A stretch of DNA of 64,000 nucleotides from Adiantum capillus-veneris. Its lineage: Eukaryota; Streptophyta; Polypodiopsida; Polypodiales; Pteridaceae. Location of the stretch: NCBI GenBank assembly GCA_014529385.2, contig CM043950.1, positions 80,426,343 to 80,490,342 on the forward strand, given 5' to 3'. Shown piece by piece: positions 22,485-33,739 of the stretch. A program made the translations under genes and the position numbers. The number at the start of each line of letters is the position of its first letter. The stretch's first letter is position 1. The notes beneath the pieces were generated by a model. That model was not told the DNA's origin. It worked only from the letters and a program-made list of their open reading frames with translations, and ran no database searches.

Positions 22485-23113
22485 GTGGGAAAAGAGGTAC
22501 GTCCAGATGTGAGCAAACTCTGAAAGTAGGGATCGAAGCGTGGGGGAAGCTTGAATAGTAAGAGGCCAGCCATGCGTGCCGAGGTGATGTTGCCTCCGAC
22601 AGAGACAAGGTCGTCCCAGAGTTCTCGCATGCGGCGGGTCAACCCATCAAGTGTTTTGAAATATTTGAACTGGAGGTTGTACAACTCCTGTTCAAGTGTG
22701 ATCTGTCTGGCGAACGAGGTCTCCTCAAACTGGTCAAGAATCCGTCTCCACAATGGATGTGCATGCTCCTCTTTGGAAACTTCCTTCGTGATGCGGTCAA
22801 AGAGGTTCATCATAAGAAAGGTGAAGACTCGTATGTCCCGATCCACCCACTCGTCGATTTGGGCCTGAGTGGTGGTGGGAAGGGAAGGTTGAGTAGCCAA
22901 ATGGGTGAAATCATCCAACCATTCCCAGAGTCGATGGTAGGCAATGATTGTTCGGACTCGTGTCCTCCACACAAAATAGTTGTGTAAATCCAACTTCTTC
23001 TCCTCAGCAAACTGGGTGAGGGCATAATTGTTGGATGTAGCATTGGTAGATGCCGACGTAGTGGGCCCCTTTTGGGATTGTTGTTGTTGTCCCTTCTGCT
23101 TCGGAGTCGACAT
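22301..23113 (-). pseudogene. copia-1 gag
   Basis: The ATG at 23113 opens a 270-residue frame with a Gln/Ser/Thr-rich start and then the UBN2/retrotran_gag fold of plant copia elements: LDLHNYFVWRTRVRTI, then FLMMNLFDRI and the QITLEQELYNLQFKYF block. A frameshift near 22450 moves the zinc knuckle into the next frame (22484-22095), so the tail of this frame after about residue 225 is out of register. Gag would form the cytoplasmic virus-like particle. Confidence 0.85.
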
Positions 23114-23559
23114 GTCGCGTGCTCAGAGAGAAGTCCCAAAGGTAGATCGGTAAAAATGCATGTCGCCGATGAAGGTACCGTTCCCAAGGACAATCACTGG
23201 ATGGTGTCCTAACGAGCAAGGGATGGTTCAACCGCACAAGAGGTAAAAATTCAACGTGTTGTCCGCCCAAAAAACGCTGCAAAGGGTGCTGAAAACGCTG
23301 CTGTAATAGAGATTTCAGCGTGCCTGTACGCCACTGGTCGGTGCGGGGGCTTCTCGCACTTTTCAGCCGTCGAGCGGTTGAAAACAGAGAAAAAACAGCA
23401 AGTAATAAGTACCGAAATGGTGCCGATTGGGTGTAGATACCTGTCCAAGGTGTAAATCTGCAAGTTCCAGGACTCCTGGGTGTTCCTTGGCTGCTCCCTT
23501 AGGTGCACAAGATCAGCGTTTTGTGGAACACACCGCAAGTCACCAAAAATGCCAGCAAA

Positions 23560-23868
23560 GCACGGAAAACCGAAGCAAGATCTGCACAACGCAGATCTGT
23601 CAAAAAAACGCTAGGTGTTGCAAAAACGCTAGCAGATGTTCGGTGCCAGTTTGGTACGATTCTATTGCAGGAGGGAAGCGCTAGGGAAATCAATAGTAGA
23701 TTTGGGCTGCAAGTGCAAAAACGCTATGCTGAACCAAAAGCGCTAGCACATGCAAAAAACGCTAGGCTAAAGTTGCAATTTTCCGCGATGGAAGGGTTCA
23801 GAAATGCAAGCGCTAGCCTCAGGAGGAGGGATCGATGAAGATTCTCTGTGTCTTGGCGACTGATACCA
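23560..23868 (-). other. copia-1 leader: CTAGCGTTTTT motif array and PBS
   Basis: Between gag and the 5' LTR, AACGCTAG-type motifs (CTAGCGTTTTT-like on the coding strand) occur about six times (near 23608, 23625, 23720, 23739, 23756, 23808). The primer-binding site TGGTATCA is at 23868-23861, one base from the LTR end TCTCACA. Confidence 0.7.
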
Positions 23869-25718
23869 TGTGAGAGTGAGCAGCGGAAAGAGTGTGCGCC
23901 AAGCCTGCCGAAAACGTTGGAGGGAGAGAGAGAGAGAAAAAACACGAGTGCTCTGCAAATGATGCTCTCAATACACAATCTGAATGACTACAAGACCCTA
24001 AGCATTCTATTTATAGAATCTTAGGTTGAGGTAGGGCAAAATATGTAACTGGTGCAAAAAACATAAAAGCCCAAAAATGGCTAAAAATGTGTGAAACCGG
24101 CCTGTTCAATCCAAAAAGGGCGGTAGACTTTACTTCAAACCTTGATTTAGCTTTCACCCATTATTAGTCGTCTATTCTACCTGTACTTTTAAGACACAAC
24201 AAAGGGGAAAGGGATACAGGCTGCTAGATTGCACCTGTATGAGAAGACCGACACCAGATTGGCCCCTAACTTAGGCGCCCCTTTCGGTATTTCTTTATTG
24301 TTAACAAGAGGGAATAAACGCTGTGGTTCCCTGCAAGCTGCCCCGCACAAGCTCGGCTGAATTTCAACTGTTCCAGCCCGATTTCGGCAGCATAACTGTA
24401 CTAGGATCCTTCACAGTCAGTATTCCCACGCATTGAATAACTTTCCCGATGCATACGGGCACTTTGCAAAACTTGGCGAGAATCTGCAGCACGCTGAATT
24501 CTCTGTTTTCAGCCCAGAAAATGCGCCAGATCACCTGTACAGCGGTCCCCTCGCGTCCCCAAACCTCCTGGGGGTATTAGGGACCATTTAGGGCCAAAAC
24601 CCTAAACCTGCAAAAATACACAGCAGGCTGTAATTTACTGTTTCGGGCTCCGTTTCGCGTGCCGGTCGCATCCGTAGCAAGTCCTCGAGCTCCCGCACCT
24701 GTAGGGCTACTTGCCCTTTGAATCGGACGAGATTTCTGGCATGAAACCTCTCCGAATTCACCTGTACCTGCGGGGGATTAGCCGCTAGCTAATCTAGTAC
24801 GTGTGCAAGAGGCTCTTGCCTCGGCAATCGCGCATGAACCCACACAACTGTACATTGGTCAAATGAAAAGCCCACCAGAGGGGCATAACATAGTGCCATA
24901 GGGGAGAGAGAGGGCAATGCGTAGCATGCAGGGCATCACTCCTGGCACCGCACTGTACATAGGAGGGAAAGCAAGCACTCCATAGCTCTTAACTGTGACA
25001 AAATTTGCAAAACAGCCCCTCCTCCCTTCAAACTCAGCACCAACTCTTGTTGCATGAGGAAAGTGCACCAGAAGGTGCCACTTGGCACATTTACAAGCAT
25101 TTTCCTGTTTCGGTGTTGTCGCCTAAAAATCTCCCAACCGGTTGCCCAGTTGACTTCACGGTAGAGTAAGAAAATGTTCCCCTCGTCATTCCGGAGGTAA
25201 TGACGCAAACACATTTTCAGGTCCCAAAATAGCAGTTCCCTAAATTTTAGGAGATGCTGCCATTGTATCTTTCTAGGTCATCCGACCCTCTTTGTACACT
25301 GTGGCCACATCCAGAACTGAAATGTAGCCTCTGTAGCAAAGGATTCGCTTTGGCTAGTCAATGACCCCACTTTGGCTAACCATAGTCCTTGTCCAACCTT
25401 AGTGCTCTCTTGCCCTCAGGCCTGGACCCCCTCTGGACAATTCCACACTAGCTATGCAATGCAGGGCAGTTAGATTTCCCGAGGGGTGTTTCCAAAAAGT
25501 GAAAGTAAATAAATAATAAGAAAGAAATCAACAAAAAGGATAGATAGTAGTCACACACTGGTGACAATGTGTGCACCAAGCGAGGCTTAGAAAATAACCG
25601 GCCGGACACGTGCTAAAAGTGTCCGCTCGTGCAATCTACATGATGTGCGATGGGTGACCAACCAGGGACAATCACTAGCCGCACAAAATGGAGAATCAAA
25701 GGTGGTGTAACTCTAACA
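23869..25718 (-). repeat. copia-1 5' LTR, interrupted
   Basis: Plus-strand ends TGTGAGAG and CTCTAACA give the TG...CA termini on the coding strand. The LTR is split at 24093/25566 by a 1472-bp insert; joined, it would be about 370 bp. Confidence 0.85.
24094..25565. mobile_element. Unclassified insert with 8-bp target-site duplication
   Basis: The uninterrupted sequence is known from the other LTR (AATGTGTGCACCAAG at 18884 on). Here AATGTGTG stands on both sides (24086-24093, 25566-25573), so the insert ends are exact. Its ends (AAACCGGCCTG... and ...ACTGGTGAC) show no inverted repeat, no A tail and no coding frame. It contains the LTR core motif GGCGCCCCTTTCGGTATTTC at 24274-24293, as in the gypsy A and D LTRs, suggesting at least part derives from an LTR element. 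Confidence 0.7.
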
Positions 25719-26567
25719 ATTTCAATTGATGATCAGTTGGCCTAATTAATTTGGAGTGTAATCACAAAAACTCATTGCCTTCGCAGGCCCGTTCATCACA
25801 TTTTTTTGCTGATGCTATCAGGTTGTTTTTTTTTGCTGATGCTATCAGGTTGTTGGCGATGCAGAGGCAGAGGCCGAAGAAATGTAAAGAGTAAACATCG
25901 TAGTGGACATGGCTAGGGCAGAAAGGCTTAGTAGGATCGATCACACCAATGCTTATGATGGTTATCCTCAAGTAATTAAGCCAGCGGCTTCAATGCTAGC
26001 TGCTTGCGCTTTTAGCAGAGAGTGTGAGGGGATTAGTGGCAGACAGCTCAATGTCGAGGGAAAGGCATTGGTAAATATTGCCACTAGTGCAAGTCATGGT
26101 CTGATGAGCCGTTGGCTCCAGTCGCACTCCTCGTCCAGCTTTGTTGATAGCCTATCTGAAATTGATGAGGCAAGCATTTCGGAACGATTTGCAGACAAAT
26201 AATGACCAATTTAATGTAGAATACGGTGTTCGCGAGAGCGAGTTGGTCAATGTGTAGCTCCAAGGAGATGCAGCACTAGCATTGCATCGGAAGTCAAGTA
26301 GTCAATCATGTAGGTGCCTACGTCACTGCCGACGAGGATCAAGAGAATAGTCAAAGAGTAGAAGCGGAAGCTAATTCTTTTTTCCACACAAAGAGATTTG
26401 ATGCTAGAGAAACTGAAGAACACGGACTGCGGAGTAATGGCATTTTTGGAGACGGGCATACCAATATGTCAACACCTATTAGCCTCTAGCGGCAATTCAT
26501 TGCTGGCCATTCAACAATTGGGTGGGATAGCAAAAACTTTAGAGACAATATGGCGAATTGCTTTAGG
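25719..26567. other. Unassigned, with a 99-codon open frame
   Basis: A 27-bp T-run unit with GCTGATGCTATCAGGTTGTT is duplicated at 25802-25855. An open frame on the plus strand runs from ATG 25909 to 26202 (97 residues, including HTNAYDGYPQVIKPAASML). I do not recognise it, and no neighbouring frame continues it. It could be a scrap of a host gene or of a transposon. Confidence 0.3.
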
Positions 26568-26769
26568 GACTATTTGCTTTTAAGGACTGCTTTTGGGGCT
26601 CTGCTTTTTGCATCCCTTCTTTTTAAGTTCAAGTGCACCTTCTTAGCAAGAACCGCAAGAAGCTTTAGGGACTATTTGCTTTTAAGTTTAACTGCTTTTG
26701 GGGCTTTGCTTTTTGCATCCCTGCTTTGTAAGTTCAAGTGCACCTTCTCAGCAAGAACCGCAAGAAGAC
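26568..26769. repeat. Tandem duplication, about 100 bp x2
   Basis: The unit starting AGGGACTATTTGCTTTTAAG and ending AGCAAGAACCGCAAGAAG occurs at about 26567-26664 and 26666-26766. The second copy leads directly into family-B LTR sequence. Confidence 0.75.
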
Positions 26770-27554
26770 CCTAGTGTTTTCAAGCAACCCAGATCAGCTA
26801 GCGTTTTCATTTGCCTTGCAGATCAGCCAGCGTTTTGCATTGCTGATCCAACCCGGCATTAGCAGACGCAGCAGATCCATAGCGTTTTTGCAGCAGGACA
26901 AGATTCAGCCCTAGCGTTTTTGCATCAGCATGACAGCCTAGCGTTTTGCAGATTCTCCGCGACAAGACCATGAGAAGCACCAGCGTTTTCAGTTTTCAGC
27001 AGTCAGACACCGCAGTAGAAGTCCCGAACCTCGCAGATCTCACCTTCCCGCAGCAGATCCTCGCCGCACGGTCAGATCCAGCGTAGTTTGCAGATTCAGC
27101 CCGGAAAACGCAGATTTCAGCATCTGCGTTTTCAGCGCGTCGTCGTCGCATCGTCGTCATCACCGACAAAGAGTCAGAATTCAGCAGATAAAGATTTGCA
27201 AATTTCAGCCATTAGTGTTTCCAGATTTCAGCTCGTCTCATCGTCGTCGACATCGTCGGCAAGTCCAAGCATTGTAGAGATTTGTGCAATTAATAGTAGA
27301 CCGCTCTCGCCATAGAGAGTGGGGCCTTCGGAGGAGGGGTTTGACAACATTCTTATGTGGTATTCTCTTCTCTCTCTATCTCTCAGTCTGAATACCTTCA
27401 TCCTCAGTGTTTATCCACTATGTTTGTGTCCACTTACACTCTCTCACTAAAGGAACGGAAGGCTCTCCCTTCCGTAAGTAAAAGGAACCCTTGAGCACAA
27501 TTCGGAGCTCTAATCTTGAGCAAAGTTCAACATTCACTTCTGCTGCACCTTACA
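26770..27554 (+). repeat. Family-B LTR fragment
   Basis: Contains the AGCGTTTTTGCAG motif array (about 26800-27130), the CATAGAGAGTGGGGCCTTCGG block at 27313 and the LTR end GCTGCACCTTACA at 27542-27554, matching 43366-44260 and 49428-50584. The outer end is missing. The 45 bp after it (27555-27599) is unlike the primer-binding region of element B. Confidence 0.8.
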
Positions 27555-27599
27555 TTGAGAGCAAAGGACCCCGACGGGAGTTGTACGTTGCTCAAGATT

Positions 27600-27665
27600 T
27601 AAAAAAAAAAAGAAATACCGGAAGGGGCGCTAGGTTTTGGGGCCAAAACCTTTGGGCACGGAACT
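27600..27665 (+). repeat. LTR-core scrap, plus orientation
   Basis: An A-run followed by GAAATACCGGAAGGGGCGC and GGGGCC, the core shared by gypsy A and D LTRs. It faces the A2 LTR head-on: A2's LTR end (TGTAACAAAC) begins at 27666. Confidence 0.65.
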
Positions 27666-28309
27666 TGTAACAAACTTGGTCACCCCAAGTCAAGATTCTA
27701 CTGCGACACAGTAGAGATTCACTTCAAAGCAGTTCACAATTCACACTTTAGTCGACCCGGCCCGGCGTAGTTCCTTGCCTAGAGATATTGGCCCCAAAGA
27801 CTGGCGCCCCTTTCGGTATTTCGTTTTGTATTAATCTGTGTTCAAAGTACAAGAGAGTGGGTAGGTGCTCACTCTCAGACTCTGCGTCCAGATGCTCTGA
27901 GAAGTGAGGCTCTGTCCACTTAATCTGTGTTCAAAATACAAGAGAGTGGGTAGGTGCTCACTCTCAGACTCTGCGTCTAGATGCTTTGAGAAGTGAGGCC
28001 TTGCCCACTTATTTATTGATACAAGGGATGCCTAGAAGCAGAGCTCGAAAAGCATTCAACTTTAAAAGCTTTTCAAAATAAAGCAACTGAGCCAAAAGCT
28101 CCCATAGAAAACAGCCAGCGTAAATCCAAGAATTCCGTACGCTTTGCTACGCCATCAGATCTGTAATTTGCGAAAAATCCGTACGGATGCCACGTCAACC
28201 TGTCAGCGGGTTTTGCACCGGAAAACGCGAAGATTCGTATTGTGGCCACGTGAGCCTGCAATGTGTCATCCTGGGGTCTGCTACCATGTCACGTCACCTA
28301 TTTGTGACA
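27666..28309 (-). repeat. A2 3' LTR
   Basis: A 644-bp LTR starting TGTCACAAATAGG at 28309 and ending TTGTTACA at 27666 on the minus strand. A polypurine tract (AAGAGGAGGGTA) lies just upstream at 28321-28310. It contains a 60-70-bp duplicated segment (27830-27900 and 27918-27990) and, unlike the A1 LTRs, no GA tract. Confidence 0.85.
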
Positions 28310-29019
28310 TACCCTCCTCTTGAAAGCATTGTAATTGCCCTCGATTACGCCTGCAAAACAGACAGAGACCATAAATTGTCTTAGCAGACACTGACTGTTA
28401 GCACCGACGCACTAGGAACAACACATCTAGCTCATGTGCCAATCGACAGTCACATCACAGGACATCACAAGGCAAATCACATTTAAAATCATTCCAAATC
28501 CGAGACCATGATTAATTGGCAACGTATTTAGCAATCGCATCTAGATCCAATCGGGACCTCACAGATGCCCGATTAACTAATCCATATTGCAATCATGTCT
28601 TTAGAGATTTATGAGACCGAAATGCTGCAGTCATTTCGTCTTTCAGTTCCTGCACTTAAACAAGTCAAGTACAAATCAATCAGTATCATTTTCATCTCCG
28701 GGAATTCCAATTCATGAAGTCATAGAACAGAATACTGTCAGCTCTGCAGTATCCTTGAAACCCAAAAGGACATCAGTGACTCTATATAAAAAATCAGGGC
28801 AATCTGTCGACAAAGGAGCTGAGTGACTCCCCTCTTGTGCAAACCCGTTGCACTAGATTCGCCCATGCTGAAATCGGGGTTCTATTGGAGTAGACTATGC
28901 TCAACCGAATGCTTCAAGGTAAAGTTCCAAAATCTGAGGAGTATTTGCTAGGTCCTCCTTCTCCATCCACTTCGCATCCAATGCGGGATAGTTCTTGAAT
29001 TTAACCAAGAACCTCCTCA
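28310..29019 (-). other. A2 3' untranslated region
   Basis: Matches 17881-18459 in reverse complement. No coding frame seen. It includes the equivalent of the chromodomain end near 28950-29019, out of frame. Confidence 0.65.
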
Positions 29020-30892
29020 TCACTTCACCTTTAATCTTCTATCTTTATGTGCGAGTATCTGTTCTGGAACTAGTATCTCCTCGCTTTCCTCCACTTCAGG
29101 TTGCTCATCTGGCTCCCCATCATCGGGCACATCGCCTTTAAAAGGCTTCAACAGACTCACATGAAAAGCATTGTGAATTCCCCAAGTATCGGGCAGCTTT
29201 AGGCTAAAGGAGACGTCATTTATCTTTTCTTTTATCTGGAAAGGTCCATAGTATCTCATGCTAAGCGTTGGAAAAAGCCGCTCCTTTCCCTTTTTCTTTC
29301 TCAGGCGTGCCTTCTCAAAACGTAAGAGCACCCAATCGTCTTTCTTTAATTCAAATCGCGACGGTGTCGATCTGCTATCTTCTTGTGTCTTTCTTGAGAT
29401 TTCTCTAAAGCCTCCCGGACCTTGGCGGTGCCCAAGATCCTCGTGTACTGGTCGGCTTCAAAAATCTTATCTTTCGTGCTTAGGAAGGGTGGAACCTTCG
29501 TAGCACCTTCAATAATCTCAAATGGCGCCTTCCACGTTGAAGAGTGGATCGTGTTATTCTAGGCAAATTCCACCAAGGGAAAATTTTTTCCCATTGAGTC
29601 TTCTGATCCGAAATGTAAGACTTCAATAAATCCAGTATGACTGAATTTGCAATCTAAGATTGCCCATCTGTCTGCGGGTGGAAAGATGACGAGAACTACA
29701 CTGTGTGGCAATGTTCTCCTAAATAGCCGTCCAAAACAAACTCGTGAATCGGGGATCTTTGTCAAAGATTATTGTCTCAGGCATGTCATGTAATGTGAAT
29801 ATCTGGGCAATGAACAGTCTCGCTAAACGATCCAGCTTGGCTGTTGTCTTCATTGGAATGAAATGAGCCTGCTTGCTAAATCTGTCAATAACAGTCCAAA
29901 TACCATCGTGCCCACTCTGTCTTCGGGAGATAAAAAATGAAATCCATAGCAATACTTTCCCAAGGGCGGGTGGGAATGGGTAAAGGTTGTAACAATCCAT
30001 GTGCTTTATGCCTGTCAAACTTGACCTTCTGGCATACCAAGCAACTGCGTACAAAATCTTCCACGTCCTTGAGTCTCGGACAAAAAGAAGTATCGCTCAC
30101 ACCTTTCAAGGTGGTATCAATGCCGTGGTGACCCGTAAATGGTGGACAGTGGCATTCGGTCAGAACCTTTTCCCTCAACGGCTGTGTAAGGCACAACATC
30201 GTTTTCTTCATCAAGTAGCCATCCCGAATGGAGTATCCCGCTACTACCTCCCCATCCCGTATTCGACCGAATACATTTGAAAAATCTGGATCTGTGGCGT
30301 ACTGATCGACCATGCCCTTGAAGCTTCTATGATGTATCGCGGAAATAGCCAAGATCAACGGCTTCGGGGACAAAGCATCTGCCACCAAGTTCTTCTGTCC
30401 CTGCACATGGACAATCTGGAAGTGAAACTGTGACAAGATGTTCGCCCACCGCATCTGCTTTTCCGACAGCTGCTTCTGTGACAAGAAGTAGCGTAAACTC
30501 TGATGATCAGTTAAGACCGTAAAATTGGCTTCGAGTAGGTAATGTCGCCACTGAGTAAGAGCATGGATAACCGCCAAAAGCCCTTTCTCATATATCTGTG
30601 CTGTCAATTCCGGCCTTGAAAACAATCGGCTCTCATAGGCAATGTCATGGCCTTCTTGCATTAAGACCGCACCCAGATTATGACCACAAGCATCACAATA
30701 TACTTCGAATGACTTTTGCAAATCCAACAAAGTCAAAACTGGTCTAGTCAATTTCTTTTTCAAAGTCTGAAAGGCAGTCACCTCTGTGGGTCCCCACGAG
30801 AAAGGGACTCCTTTCAGTGTCAAGATATGCAAAGGGGAAGCAACCTCTACAAACTTTCTAATGAATCGCCGGTAGTAAGAACATAAGCCCAA
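29020..30892 (-). pseudogene. A2 RNase H-integrase-chromodomain
   Basis: The frame from 30892 (GLCSYYRRFIRKF) to 29885 is open over 335 residues and covers the RT thumb, RNase H (YCDACGHNLGAVL, LTDHQSLRYFL, VADALS) and the integrase zinc finger with GHHGID and CLVCQKVKF. A frameshift near 29900 leads to the core frame (IDRFSKQAHFIP, 30054-29719), then a damaged stretch to the C-terminal frame 29331-29020 ([35 protein letters not shown]). It is the best preserved chromovirus pol in the window. Confidence 0.88.
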
Positions 30893-30897
30893 GAAGC

Positions 30898-31089
30898 TGT
30901 TGGGGTATAAAGCCCAATGTGGTCGCCCAGGTAAGTGGGCGGGCCGCCAGGTATGTACACATATTCTTTTGTAAAAACCTAATAAGAACTCACTATGCTC
31001 TACACATTACAGTAGAGCGAGTTCACCATATCGTCGTGCTCTTCTTCTCGCACTCTCTCTCGCGTCGCACTTCCGCTCGTACTCCTTCA
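30898..31089 (+). repeat. copia-2 5' LTR
   Basis: 192 bp, TGTTGGGGTATAAAG ... CTCCTTCA. GTATAAAG at 30905 could serve as a TATA element, although it lies very close to the LTR edge. Confidence 0.95.
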
Positions 31090-32186
31090 ACTGGTATCAG
31101 AGCTCAGATCGAGGCTCGGGGTAGCACTGCAGGAGGCTAGAGTCACCAGCTCAGATTGGAGTGAAATTCGACAGGCGAAGACACGGCCCCAAATCCTGCG
31201 GGAAGACCCGAAGGGCTTGGTGTTCTCAGAATTTCATTCTGAGGTCATCTCGGCCACCGTTCGGCTTCGACAAAGGTCTGCGCAGGCCATTTTCGACTAG
31301 GTGGTCTCGGTGGGTGCAGATCCGACTCTGCAAATTTGGGGTTTTCGGCATACGACTGTAGGTGCTGAGGATATCGACACTCCCAGAGTGTTGATTTGTG
31401 GCTGTCTACACATCGAAGGACGGCTCACAGTTCTTGGAGGCGTGTCACATACGACACGGGCGCATCTACACAGTCTGTAGGCGACATCCACTAGTTCATC
31501 AGGTAGCTTGTGTTTGCTGCTTGATATTCCAGATTTCATCCTGACATTGCAGGTACTTCCACATGGGATGTATTGTCAGAGATGATGTATGTCTGTTGAG
31601 GGTTTGCTGGCTGTGAGTCACGCAGCAAACAACCGCCGCAGCGGTTACAGCATACACTGGGAAATTTGTAGATGTATGACTTTGTGGGAAGTCTATGTAT
31701 TGTCAGATTTACTGCAGCCTTTGTTGAGAGTCGAGTGAGGTTTTATTGAGCTGGGGGATTCTCGAATGTTGAGATCCTTTCGGTGATACATGTCTTGGAG
31801 CGATCCCTCGAGCACCCTTAGATAGGCAGCTAGGATGTATTGACTGTGAGTTAGACAGTTGGGATTGCATCTTTGCTTTACTGCCGTTGAGGCATTGTCG
31901 CAGTCTATGCTTACAGGACAGTGACAGGACAGTCAGAGACAGTACAGGTGCAAGACAGGTTTACCCGCAGCTTACAGTGTCAGAGAGACAGTGTTTTTTG
32001 AGCTGTTTTTTGGTCTGTTTTTTGAGTACACCAGAGCCATTTTACAAAGGAGACTCTGCCGAAATTTATGCAGAATCTGAAGCCTTTTTGGTTCATTTGA
32101 CAGGTTGATATTGGTTCAGAGGTCAGTTTACAGGGGAAACTCTGCCGAATTTTTCCTAGGAAAGTAAACCACTGTGAAGCGTAGCT
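31090..32186 (+). other. copia-2 leader with primer-binding site
   Basis: About 1.1 kb between LTR and gag, unusually long for a copia element with short LTRs. TGGTATCAGAGC at 31092-31103 is the primer-binding site. No open frame in it resembles a known protein. Confidence 0.7.
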
Positions 32187-33739
32187 ATGGCTGGATCACA
32201 GGACACTGCTCTTTACAATATCAAGAAGCTGGATGGAACCAATTTTCCATTGTGGAAGAAGCAGATTTGACACGTGTTGGTACTAAAGAAGCAGATAAAA
32301 CCTATAAAGCTCAAAGGGATAAAACCAGAAGATATGGACGAAGATGAATGGAGCGAAATGGATGAATTGGCACTTTCTACCATTATGCTGACTTTGGCAG
32401 AAAGCGTTTACTTCAATGTAGCAGACGAGATGTCGGCTTATCAAGCATGGCTAAAGCTGAGTGATCTTTATGAGAAGCAGAGTGCAGCTTCACAGGTATA
32501 CTGGCTTAAGAAGCTTGTTGACTTGAAGATGAAAGAAGGGACACCTATGTCCAATCATCTGAATGAATTCAACACAATCTATAGTCAGTTGTAGCTCAAG
32601 GTGTCAAGTTTGATGAACCTGTTAGAGCTATGTTCCTGTTGATCACATTGCCGGAAAGTTGGGACACTTTTCGCACAGCTTTGAGTAATTCTGCACCTCG
32701 AGATGGTTTGAACATAGCAGGTGTAGAAGGAAGTCTGCTTACTGAAGAAACCAATAGAAAGACAATGGACAAAGGCAAAGGAACAGCCTTAGTTGTTAGG
32801 GGAAGGACCAAAGAAAAGTACAAAGGTGGAAAGAGGAATCAGTCTCGTAGCAAGTCCCGCAGTGCTAAAGGCAAGAGTGACATAGAATGCTACCATTGTG
32901 GCAAGAAGGGTCACATGAAAAGAGACTGCAGAGAATGGAAAGCAGAAAAAGGCAAAGAGAAAGCTGAAGACCATGGTGAGAAGAACAAGTCCTCAGTGAA
33001 GATTCAAGAAATAAATGTGACAAACACTGTTGCAGAGGATGACAGTCTAGTGTCAGGAGACATCTACTTCTTGAAGAATACAATGGACTCAGCTCTTCTT
33101 ACAGCATCTGATGGAAATGCACTGAGTGACTGGATTATAGACTCAGGGGCATCACTTCATGTGTCTCCAAACAAAGAGTGGTTTACCTCTTATGTGACCA
33201 CTAAAGATCATGTTCGGCTAGACAATGGGCAGACATGTGAGATCTTAGGTGTTGGAGATGTTCAATTGAAGTTTCAGAATGGTTCTTCTTTCACGCTAAA
33301 GAATGTGAGACATGTTCCCGCAATTACAAAGAGCTTGATCAGCACAGGTTTACTTGATGATGCTGGCTACGTCACCATTTTTGGACAGAACATGTGGAAG
33401 ATATCCAAGGGTTCTATGACAGTAGCACATGGAGTAAAGTCTGGAGGAGTGTACATGATTTATGTATCAAATGTCTCTAAAAATGTAATCAACGTAACCG
33501 AGCAGCCGAACGTTTCATTGTGGCATAGCCGGTTAGGACATATGTCCAAGAAGGGAATGGAAATCTTGTCTGTTCTGGTTATTTGCCTGGCTTTTCATTT
33601 AATGATTTTGAATTCTGTGAACATTGTCTGTATGGTAAGCAAACACAACAGCCACATAAGCATAGAAGCAGTAGAAGAGATACACAGTTGGCACTTGTTC
33701 ATAGTGATTTGTGTGGACCTATGCCTAACCTATCTCTAG
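32187..33739 (+). pseudogene. copia-2 gag and protease
   Basis: ATG at 32187 begins the copia gag (YNIKKLDGTNFPLWKKQI), broken by TGA at 32268-32270. The frame continues (DLYEKQSAASQVYWLKKL) to 32592, where a one-base loss shifts it; from 32630 it includes the zinc knuckle CYHCGKKGHMKRDC (about 32888-32929), the protease WIIDSGASLHVSP (about 33133-33171) and the gag-pre-integrase LWHSRLGHMSKKGME (about 33520). A shift near 33570 leads to the integrase frame. Confidence 0.9.

Larger units (their letters stand above)
18738..25718 (-). mobile_element. Ty1/copia element copia-1, decayed
   Basis: A minus-strand copia element. The 5' LTR (23869-25718) is complete but interrupted, and the 3' LTR (18738-19036) lacks its distal part, ending in a GA tract shared with gypsy A1. 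The order gag (23113), zinc knuckle, protease, integrase, reverse transcriptase, RNase H (to 19160) on the coding strand is that of Ty1/copia. A primer-binding site TGGTATCA (23868-23861) adjoins the 5' LTR. Multiple frameshifts and stops make it non-autonomous. Confidence 0.9.

Noticed and set aside
25909-26202. Host gene candidate of 97 codons
   Set aside because: No recognised domain, no supporting upstream or downstream exons, and it lies among LTR fragments; kept only as unassigned.
31092-31103. tRNA gene near TGGTATCAGAGC sites
   Set aside because: These short matches to the tRNA 3' end are primer-binding sites directly inside LTRs; no cloverleaf surrounds them (same at 48704-48715, 44262-44273 and 23861-23868).
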